Assembly (NCBI GenBank): GCA_964511535.1
Contig: CAZEFW010000278.1
Coordinates: 1-5,755, forward strand
Direction of reading: 5' to 3'
Source of the DNA: CAZCFB01 sp964511535
GTDB taxonomy: Bacteria; Myxococcota_A; Polyangia; GCA-2747355; CAZCFB01
DNA length: 5,755 nt
Shown here: piece after piece, positions 1-5,755 of the stretch
How the letters are laid out: every line of letters starts with the position of its first letter
Numbering within the stretch: position 1 is the first letter of the stretch
Program-made: the position numbers and the translations under genes
Notes under the pieces: generated by a model
Seen by the model: only the letters and a program-made list of their open reading frames with translations
What the model was told of the DNA's origin: nothing
Database searches by the model: none

Positions 1-2
1 GA

Positions 3-149
3 TCGGGTCCGGGGACGGCTGCGGCCCCGGCGCCGGAGCCCGCGGCGTCACCCGCCCCCGCCCCCCCCCCCGACCCCGCCCCCGACCCCGCCCCCGACCC
101 CGCCCCCGACAAAGAACCCCCGGAAGAAGAGAAACCCAAAGACGCCTGA
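3..149 (+). CDS. 3' end of an unidentified gene with Pro/Ala/Asp-rich C-terminal tail (partial)
   Basis: The gene enters from the left edge and ends at a TGA at 147-149; 48 codons are visible. The frame reads a Pro/Ala-rich stretch, then a repeated Pro-Ala-Pro-Asp unit, then a charged end (KEPPEEEKPKDA). This composition suggests a disordered C-terminal tail or linker on a longer protein; nothing identifies the protein or its function. The frame was chosen because it gives a coherent hydrophilic tail with the stop just before the convergent neighbour. However, the DNA is so GC-rich that all three forward frames are open here, so the call rests on composition and on the tight convergent arrangement. 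The 12-bp repetition makes the tail length likely to vary between relatives. The rest of the protein lies outside the window. Confidence 0.55.
   Translation, partial: SGPGTAAAPAPEPAASPAPAPPPDPAPDPAPDPAPDKEPPEEEKPKDA
66..110 (+). repeat. 12-bp tandem repeat encoding Pro-Ala-Pro-Asp
   Basis: Three perfect tandem copies of GACCCCGCCCCC lie at 72-107, followed by a further GAC at 108-110 and preceded by a run of twelve C at 60-71 broken only by no other base. The period is a multiple of three, so copy-number change would lengthen or shorten the protein tail without shifting the frame. Slippage during replication is a plausible origin. Confidence 0.85.
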
Positions 150-159
150 GGGCTCAGCG
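143..159. terminator. Short palindrome spanning two convergent stop codons
   Basis: CTGA-GGGC-TCAG at 146-157 is a 4-bp stem with a 4-base loop, extendable by two G-C pairs (143-144 with 158-159) across a one-base bulge. It contains the TGA of the plus-strand gene (147-149) and that of the minus-strand gene (complement of 154-156). There is no T-run on either side, so a role as a shared bidirectional terminator is only a weak inference. Confidence 0.25.
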
Positions 160-2382
160 CGCCTTACCAGTCAACAAGTCGATCAACCGCATCCGGGCCC
201 GCTCCCAGGGCGCCTCCTGCTCGGGCCATGAGGGCGGACCGTCCTTCGCCTCCTTCATGACCCGTGGCACGAGCCTGGACAGCAGCTCCTCGACCCTGTC
301 TCCATGGCCTCGCTCGCTGGCGAGCCGCAGGTAGAGCAGGTCCTGCACGCCCCGGCGCAGGGCCTTCAGCCGCATGGAAGCCAGCGGCGCCGCCTGCCCG
401 GGCAGCGGCGGGTAGATCAATACGCCGTCACCGTTGCCCAGCTGGTACCCCTTGCCCTGCAAGCGGCGGTCGTAGGTCCCGGCGGTGAGATGTGGATCGC
501 GCGCCGGCCCCTTGTTGTAGATGTCGCGGTAGTAGGCGCCTTGCCAGAGGAACCACATGTCCATGTCGAACCGGTGGGCGATCCAGCCCCAGGTCCGCAG
601 GCCCGTGCCCGGGGCGTCCAGCAGGTGCGAGCCCGAATGCGGCGGGTGCCCGTTGTAGGTGAAAAACCGATCGGCCGTGGTGCGACGGCGGGTCCTGGCC
701 GGCTCCGGGAAGTTGTCCCCGGATACCCAGTAGTCCACCGAGCCCGCCAGGCTGGGCCATGAGGGGTGCTCCGGCTCCACCTGCTCGGTGACCAGCACGG
801 GCAAGGTGTTGCCAGGCGGCGGCGCGTCGTGGATCCAGGCCGCGCGCTGGATGATGCGCCGGTAATCTTCCTCGCTGCCCGGCTCGTCGGCCAGGTAAAC
901 AAAGGGGCGGGTGGTGAGCTTGCGAGACTGGAACCACCTGGCCGCGGCCGCCGCGCCCGCCTGGACGCCCTGGCGGTCGCGGGCGTCAAGCGGCACTGGC
1001 CAGTAAGGCGCGCCCTGGCCAGGGGAAGGGCCGCCCTCGTAGAGCGACCCGCTCATCATGGGCAGATACCGCTCCAGCCGCGGCAGCCCGGTGTCGTAGA
1101 TCAGGAACGCCCCGTGGGCATGGGCCATACGATGGTAGGCCCGCTCCAGTTTCAGCAGGGCCGGGCCCTTTAGCCCGGTTTGGGCCTGCAGCAGCTGGGG
1201 CAAGTAGTAGGTCATGACCAGCTGGCGCCCCGCAGCGGGAAGGGATACCGGCACAACCTCCACCGAGAGCGGCCAGCGGTACGCCTGGTACGGCAGCTTC
1301 ACCTCCAGGGTGCCGCGGTAGGTCCCTGGCGGCGCGTTGGGCGGGATGTGAACGTCAACCCAGACATGGTTGTTGCCCGGCGCCAGCTTCACCGGTCCGG
1401 CCAGAGGAACCAGTGGGTCGGGATATTCGCCCGGGCCGAGGCTGGCCAGCCCGTAAGAGGCGCTCGAGATCTGTCGCACGCGGATGAAGCGCGCCACCGA
1501 AAGGGCCGAATCCAGCGGGTAGCCGTCAGGGCCCTGCACCGGGGTCAGGCTCACCAGGGCGTCGGGGAGCTTGCGCGGGCTGGTGCGCCTCAACACCAGC
1601 TGAAAGGCGAGGGTCTCGTTGCGCGCGCCGCGCAGGGTGACGCTGCCGTCGGCTGCGAGCAGGTGGGGCTGGCGAGGCGGCACATCGCTGGCCCGCAGGC
1701 GGGTGGAGTCGCCCACCGCGTGCATGGTCAGGGGCTCGTTGGGGCGCCCGGCGGCTGGCGCGTCTGGCTCGCTCCATCCCCTGGCCAGGGTGATGCGGCG
1801 CAGGTTGATGGTGGGGTCCTCGCGATGTCCGGCGTGGCGGCGCAGGGCGAGGCAAAGCTGGCGCACATGCCGCGGGTAGATGAAGCGGCGCGCGGAGGCG
1901 AGGGAGACCTCCCAGCGCTTCAGGCCGGGGCGCAGCAGGACGCGCTGGTAGTACCAGGTGGTATGCCACAGGCCGGGTCTGGACCGGACGCGGAGGGTCA
2001 GGTGGACCGGCACCGTGCCCGCGGCCTCGAGCTCCAGGCGGAGCACCCTGTAGGGCGTCCAGTCGCGGGGGAAGCGCCGCGTGCAGATCTCGTGGTCCCC
2101 GGGGGCCCGGCCCGCGGAGAGCAGCAGGCCGTCGCCGTCGGGGGCGTGGGCCATGGCCAGGCCGCCATGGCCCGGGCCGAGGGCCGCGCGGCGCTCGGGA
2201 TCGTCGGCGTCGAACAGGAGCTCCTCGGCCTCGCCGCTGCTTTGAACCGTGCGCGCCATGCCGTCGCCCAGCACCAGGTAGGTCCACAGGATCAGCCGCC
2301 GGCCCCGCGGGTGCAGGGCCAGGCAGCCCATGAGCAGGGCCAGCGACCCGAGGGCCAGCAGTGTGCGGCGACGGCGAGTCAT
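154..2382 (-). CDS. Exported DUF4091 / GH123-like glycoside hydrolase
   Basis: This is a 742-residue envelope protein, predicted to hydrolyse a glycan outside the cytoplasm. Residues 1-6 are basic (MTRRRR) and a hydrophobic stretch follows to about residue 23. Cys20 sits after LLMG, an imperfect lipobox (Met at -2), so the end is either a lipoprotein signal or a membrane anchor; a second hydrophobic patch lies at 30-39. Residues about 55-200 look like a galactose-binding-type beta-sandwich. Residues about 217-385 match the N-terminal domain typical of DUF4091 proteins (GARNETLAFQLVL at 252-264, GEYPDPLVPL at 318-327, then PPGTYRGTLEV). Residues about 388-690 are the catalytic barrel: YLADEP at 496-501 holds the Asp499-Glu500 pair, matching the adjacent Asp/Glu pair used in substrate-assisted catalysis by characterised GH123 beta-N-acetylgalactosaminidases; FLWQG (611-615), GDGVLIYPP (651-659) and RLKALRRGVQDLLYL (671-685) are family hallmarks. 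The true substrate is unknown. No clear Shine-Dalgarno precedes the ATG. Confidence 0.85.
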   Translation of the reverse strand: MTRRRRTLLALGSLALLMGCLALHPRGRRLILWTYLVLGDGMARTVQSSGEAEELLFDADDPERRAALGPGHGGLAMAHAPDGDGLLLSAGRAPGDHEICTRRFPRDWTPYRVLRLELEAAGTVPVHLTLRVRSRPGLWHTTWYYQRVLLRPGLKRWEVSLASARRFIYPRHVRQLCLALRRHAGHREDPTINLRRITLARGWSEPDAPAAGRPNEPLTMHAVGDSTRLRASDVPPRQPHLLAADGSVTLRGARNETLAFQLVLRRTSPRKLPDALVSLTPVQGPDGYPLDSALSVARFIRVRQISSASYGLASLGPGEYPDPLVPLAGPVKLAPGNNHVWVDVHIPPNAPPGTYRGTLEVKLPYQAYRWPLSVEVVPVSLPAAGRQLVMTYYLPQLLQAQTGLKGPALLKLERAYHRMAHAHGAFLIYDTGLPRLERYLPMMSGSLYEGGPSPGQGAPYWPVPLDARDRQGVQAGAAAAARWFQSRKLTTRPFVYLADEPGSEEDYRRIIQRAAWIHDAPPPGNTLPVLVTEQVEPEHPSWPSLAGSVDYWVSGDNFPEPARTRRRTTADRFFTYNGHPPHSGSHLLDAPGTGLRTWGWIAHRFDMDMWFLWQGAYYRDIYNKGPARDPHLTAGTYDRRLQGKGYQLGNGDGVLIYPPLPGQAAPLASMRLKALRRGVQDLLYLRLASERGHGDRVEELLSRLVPRVMKEAKDGPPSWPEQEAPWERARMRLIDLLTGKAR

Positions 2383-2393
2383 GGGGGCCCGTG

Positions 2394-2439
2394 TAGGATA
2401 CTCCGGATTAAGATATGCTCCGGAATAAGATACGCTCGG
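2394..2439. promoter_or_regulatory. Three-copy AT-rich direct repeat in the divergent promoter region
   Basis: The 85-bp region between the divergent genes carries three related direct repeats. They begin TAGGATACTCCGGAT at 2394, TAAGATATGCTCCGGAA at 2409 and TAAGATACGCTCGG at 2426. From 2401 the unit CTCCGGAWTAAGATAYG is repeated exactly every 17 bp with two mismatches. Each copy holds a TARGAT hexamer matching the sigma-70 -10 consensus at 4 of 6 positions, and a TCCGGA palindrome occurs in two copies. The region is distinctly more AT-rich than its flanks, as expected for a promoter. Whether these are regulator sites, stacked -10 elements or chance duplication cannot be told from sequence; no good -35 box could be paired with them on either strand. 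Confidence 0.5.
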
Positions 2440-2455
2440 TTGCTATTGCACTCTC

Positions 2456-2460
2456 AGGAG
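2456..2460 (+). promoter_or_regulatory. Ribosome binding site of the lipoprotein gene
   Basis: AGGAG lies 7 bases before the ATG at 2468 and fixes this start, which also gives a complete lipoprotein signal peptide. Confidence 0.8.
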
Positions 2461-2467
2461 TAAAAAC

Positions 2468-3352
2468 ATGCGAACTCGTCACCTCCTCAGCGTCGCTATA
2501 ATCGCTGCCCTCGTGGGCTGCTCTGACGACACCGGCTCCACGAAGCTGGACAGCGGCCCCGGCAAGAAGGACGGCAAGGTCGTCAAGAATGACGGCAAGG
2601 CCAAGGCGGACAAGAAGGTCTACCCCGACACCGGGCCCGTCAAGAGCGCCCAGGTGTGCGGCACGCTGGAGGACCCGAGCGGCAACAAGCTGCCCAACCA
2701 CCCGGTCATCGTGTGCGATGACCTCACCTGCTACAGCGACGACAGCACCGGCACCGGCACCTTCTGCGTCGCCGTGGACGCCAAGGGCGAGTACATCACC
2801 CACTCCACGGCCACCACCAAGGCAGGCAAGCCCTACACCGACGTCTACTTCCCGACCATGGTGACCCAGGCGGACATCAACGGGGAGAAGAAGATTCAGG
2901 TGGGCAAGGTGGTGGTGCCCTTCACCCCCAAGGCCCTGCAGAAAGTGGACATCAAGGCCGGCGGCGCCCACGACCTGGGCGGCGGGGTCTCGGTGACCAT
3001 CGCGGCGGGCTCGGCCAAGAAGCCGCCGCTGGAGCCGGATCTGAAGATCGGCGCCGCCGTGCTCAAGAAGGGGCAGGTCAACCCGGCCACGGGCAAGTAC
3101 TACAAGGGGAGCGGCAAGCTGCACATGGCGGTGGCCTTCCGCCCGCTGGAGACCACCTTCACCACGCCCATGTCGTTCAAGTTCCCGGGCCACGGCCTGG
3201 CCGCGGGCGCCGCGGTGGAGATCTACTTCATCAGCGAGAAGGACGGCAAGCTGACCAAGCAGGGGGACGGCAAGGAGAGCGGGGGCAGCATCGTCAACGT
3301 GACGGGGCAGGGGATCAAGCACCTGGGCATGATCCTGGTCTACACGAAGTAG
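2468..3352 (+). CDS. Predicted lipoprotein with four-Cys domain and ZU5-like C-terminal domain
   Basis: I do not recognise a named family for this 294-residue protein. Residues 1-17 form a short basic and hydrophobic signal peptide ending in the lipobox LVGC, with Cys18 as the lipidated residue. Ser at +2 is compatible with outer-membrane sorting in a Gram-negative. Residues 22-57 are a low-complexity Lys/Asp/Gly/Pro linker with two copies of a heptad, KKDGKVV and KNDGKAK. Residues 62-116 resemble a carboxypeptidase-regulatory or transthyretin-like beta fold (VCGTLEDPSGNKL, then VDAKGEYITHSTAT) with four cysteines at 64, 83, 88 and 100 that could form two disulfides. Residues about 158-294 (GGGVSVTIAAGS, MAVAFRPLETTFTTPMSFKFPG, AAVEIYFISEKDGKL) follow the pattern of ZU5-like beta-sandwiches in bacterial surface proteins; this is pattern-based inference. 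No catalytic motif is visible, so a structural or binding role at the cell surface is likelier. It is transcribed divergently from the GH123-like gene and has a hairpin just after its stop. Confidence 0.85.
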   Translation: MRTRHLLSVAIIAALVGCSDDTGSTKLDSGPGKKDGKVVKNDGKAKADKKVYPDTGPVKSAQVCGTLEDPSGNKLPNHPVIVCDDLTCYSDDSTGTGTFCVAVDAKGEYITHSTATTKAGKPYTDVYFPTMVTQADINGEKKIQVGKVVVPFTPKALQKVDIKAGGAHDLGGGVSVTIAAGSAKKPPLEPDLKIGAAVLKKGQVNPATGKYYKGSGKLHMAVAFRPLETTFTTPMSFKFPGHGLAAGAAVEIYFISEKDGKLTKQGDGKESGGSIVNVTGQGIKHLGMILVYTK

Positions 3353-3356
3353 GGGA

Positions 3357-3373
3357 GGGCCGCTTTGCGGCCC
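3357..3373 (+). terminator. GC-rich hairpin after the lipoprotein gene
   Basis: GGGCCGC-TTT-GCGGCCC is a perfect 7-bp stem with a 3-base loop, starting 4 bases after the TAG at 3350-3352. Its position fits a terminator for the lipoprotein gene. The bases after it are not a T-run (only TTT within 3385-3387), so intrinsic termination may be weak or may depend on other factors. Confidence 0.5.
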
Positions 3374-3375
3374 TG

Positions 3376-3403
3376 GCTTCAGACTTTAGGCTTCAGGCTT
3401 CAG
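3376..3403 (+). repeat. 7-bp tandem repeat (GCTTCAG), four copies
   Basis: Copies lie at 3376-3382, 3383-3389 (degenerate, ACTTTAG), 3390-3396 and 3397-3403. They sit between the hairpin and the serine hydrolase start. Heptanucleotide repeats of this kind are usually slippage-prone intergenic sequences. The last copy abuts the AGGGGAG that may serve as the ribosome binding site of the next gene, so copy number would alter the distance between hairpin and ribosome binding site. Confidence 0.8.
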
Positions 3404-3421
3404 GGGAGATTGCCCCGGCTG

Positions 3422-4492
3422 ATGAAACAGATTCACCGGTTGATGCGGGCGGCGGTGGAGCGGCGGGATTTCCCTCATGCTTGCTTGCTGGCCGCCCGTG
3501 GTGGCGAGGTGGTGCTGCACCAGGCTTACGGGCGGGCCACGCTGGACACCGTCTTCGATATCGCATCGCTGACCAAGCCGCTGGCCACGGCGGCGGTGGC
3601 CATGGCGCTGGTGGAGCGCGGAGCGCTGGACGTGCGGGAGCCCGCCAGGCGCTGGCTCCCGGAGCTGCCTCGGGGCGCGGCGCAGCGGATCACCGTGCGG
3701 CACCTGCTGGCCCACAGCTCGGGCCTGCCCGCGTGGGCACCCTTCTTCGAGCAGGTGCGGCACATGGCGCCGCGGGGCCGGCGGCGGGGGATCCGGTTGC
3801 GCGCAGCCAGGACGACCCTGCAGGCGCTGCCCGGGCGCCAGGTGGTGTACAGCGACCTCGGCTTCATTCTGCTGGCCTGGTTGCTGGAGCGGGCCGGCGG
3901 GGGGCGGCTGGACCGGCTCGCCAGGCAGCTGATCTACCGCCCCATGGGGCTGGAGCAGACCTTCTTCATCCCGCTGGGCGAGGCAGGGCGACGGGAGCGG
4001 GTGCTGCAGCGGCACGACGTGGCGCCCACCGAGCGGTGCCCCTGGCGCGGGCGGCGGCTGGTGGCAGAGGTACACGACGACAACTGCCACGCCATGGGAG
4101 GCGTGGGGGGCCACGCGGGCCTCTTCTCCACCGCCGACGAGGTGCACCTGCTGGCCAGGGAGGTGGCGGCGGCCTGGCACGGCGACTCCAGCCTGTTCAG
4201 CCGGCGCACAGCGCGCGCCTTCCTCACCAGGCAGCGCGCGCCGAGGGGCACCACCCGCACCCTGGGCTGGGACACACCCTCGACCACGGGCTCCAGCGCG
4301 GGCGCCCACTTTGGCCGCCACAGCGTCGGGCACCTGGGGTTCACCGGCTGCTCCCTCTGGATCGACCTGCCCCGGCGGGCGTGGGTTGTGCTGCTGACCA
4401 ACCGGGTGTATCGGGGCCGGGAGCCGAACCCGATGAAGGCGCTGCGTCCGCGCGTCCACGACGCGGTGATGTCGGCGCTTCAAGTGGGTTGA
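3422..4492 (+). CDS. Serine hydrolase, beta-lactamase/class C (PF00144-type) family
   Basis: With the ATG at 3422 the protein has 356 residues. It carries the three elements of the penicillin-recognising serine hydrolase fold: SLTK at 49-52 (nucleophile Ser49, general base Lys52), YSD at 143-145 (Tyr143, the YxN-equivalent), and HLGFTG at 304-309 in place of the KTG box. VHDDNCHAMGGVGGHAGLFSTADE (about 217-240) and SLWID plus LLTNRVY near the end match a subgroup that includes the Bacillus amidase AmiE (YbbE), which removes peptides from muropeptides. The group also contains esterases and DD-peptidases, so the substrate is unproven; a drug-resistance beta-lactamase is unlikely. There is no signal peptide, which suggests the cytoplasm unless the start is misplaced. 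An upstream in-frame TTG at 3365 would put the start inside the hairpin loop, so I reject it. AGGGGAG at 3402-3408 lies 13 bases upstream of the ATG, slightly far for a ribosome binding site. No N-acetylmuramic acid recycling genes are next to it. Confidence 0.85.
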   Translation: MKQIHRLMRAAVERRDFPHACLLAARGGEVVLHQAYGRATLDTVFDIASLTKPLATAAVAMALVERGALDVREPARRWLPELPRGAAQRITVRHLLAHSSGLPAWAPFFEQVRHMAPRGRRRGIRLRAARTTLQALPGRQVVYSDLGFILLAWLLERAGGGRLDRLARQLIYRPMGLEQTFFIPLGEAGRRERVLQRHDVAPTERCPWRGRRLVAEVHDDNCHAMGGVGGHAGLFSTADEVHLLAREVAAAWHGDSSLFSRRTARAFLTRQRAPRGTTRTLGWDTPSTTGSSAGAHFGRHSVGHLGFTGCSLWIDLPRRAWVVLLTNRVYRGREPNPMKALRPRVHDAVMSALQVG

Positions 4493-4503
4493 ACTTGGCA
4501 CTT

Positions 4504-4521
4504 CGGGGCGGTAACGTCCCG
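4504..4521 (+). other. Hairpin with GTAA tetraloop in the intergenic region
   Basis: CGGGGCG-GTAA-CGTCCCG forms a 7-bp stem in RNA (one G-U pair) closed by a GUAA loop of the stable GNRA class. It starts 11 bases after the hydrolase stop and ends 40 bases before the next start. No T-run follows, so it could be a weak terminator, an RNA-stability element or a leader structure of the downstream gene. Confidence 0.4.
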
Positions 4522-4550
4522 GCACCTCAACCCAAGGACCAACCACTTTC

Positions 4551-4558
4551 AAGGTGAT
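4551..4558 (+). promoter_or_regulatory. Ribosome binding site deciding a GTG start
   Basis: AAGGTGAT closely matches the complement of the 16S rRNA 3' end and ends 3 bases before the GTG at 4562. The first in-frame ATG is codon 49, inside the conserved N-terminal region, so GTG is the convincing start. Confidence 0.7.
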
Positions 4559-4561
4559 GCC

Positions 4562-5755
<1,194 letters not shown>

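Noticed and set aside
1180..2463. Long plus-strand open frame (427 codons) opposite the GH123-like gene
   Set aside because: It lies antisense to a gene with clear family motifs, has a Gly/Ala/Gln/Arg-rich composition without domains, and results from high GC content removing stop codons.
2408..3322. Minus-strand open frame of 304 codons over the lipoprotein gene
   Set aside because: It is a His/Gly/Val/Leu-rich antisense shadow; the opposite strand has a ribosome binding site, lipobox and plausible domains.
3365..3421. Upstream TTG start for the serine hydrolase
   Set aside because: The TTG lies in the loop of the hairpin at 3357-3373, the extension is encoded mostly by the heptamer repeat, and there is no fitting ribosome binding site.
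4496..4517. Possible sigma-54 promoter starting at TGGCAC
   Set aside because: The -24-like TGGCAC is present, but the -12 GC element at the required spacing reads GGCG rather than TTGC, so the match fails.
4489..4517. Possible sigma-70 promoter TTGAAC (4489-4494) with TAACGT (4512-4517)
   Set aside because: The 17-bp spacing is right, but the -10 matches only 3 of 6 positions and the element overlaps the hairpin; too weak to list.
3386..4557. Open frames overlapping the serine hydrolase (minus 3386-4552 and plus 3481-4557)
   Set aside because: Both are low-complexity Pro/Arg/Ala/Gly translations with no motifs, while the chosen frame has the full serine hydrolase catalytic set.

Overview
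The window looks like chromosomal DNA from a GC-rich, Gram-negative bacterium. Its coding frames use mostly G/C in third positions, and it carries a type II (lipoprotein) signal followed by a low-complexity Asp/Gly/Lys linker of a kind common in Myxococcota and related former Deltaproteobacteria. That assignment is an inference from style; there is no rRNA or other marker gene here. I see no mobile element, CRISPR array, tRNA or phage gene.

Layout from left to right: (1) the last 48 codons of a plus-strand gene with a Pro/Ala/Asp repeat tail (3-149); (2) a convergent minus-strand gene (154-2382) for a 742-residue exported protein with a GH123/DUF4091 glycoside-hydrolase-like architecture, its stop only 4 bases from the previous one; (3) an 85-bp divergent intergenic region (2383-2467) with an AT-rich direct repeat of about 15-17 bp in three copies; (4) a plus-strand lipoprotein gene (2468-3352) with a four-cysteine domain and a probable ZU5-like beta-sandwich; (5) a short intergenic region with a perfect 7-bp GC hairpin and a 7-bp tandem repeat (3357-3403); (6) a serine hydrolase of the beta-lactamase/class C fold (3422-4492); (7) a short intergenic region with a hairpin; (8) the first 398 codons of a biotin-dependent acyl-CoA carboxyltransferase subunit of the PccB/MmdA type (4562 to the window edge, where it is cut).

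The genes do not form an obvious single pathway. The GH123-like protein and the lipoprotein are divergently transcribed and both envelope-directed, so they could share control through the repeat-bearing region. The serine hydrolase and the carboxyltransferase are co-directional, but 69 bp separates them, and their likely roles (peptide or ester hydrolysis; propionyl/methylmalonyl-CoA metabolism) are unrelated. I found no convincing new multi-gene system. The best leads are the small repeats in the intergenic regions, the uncharacterised lipoprotein, and an unusual substitution in a normally very conserved stretch of the carboxyltransferase.
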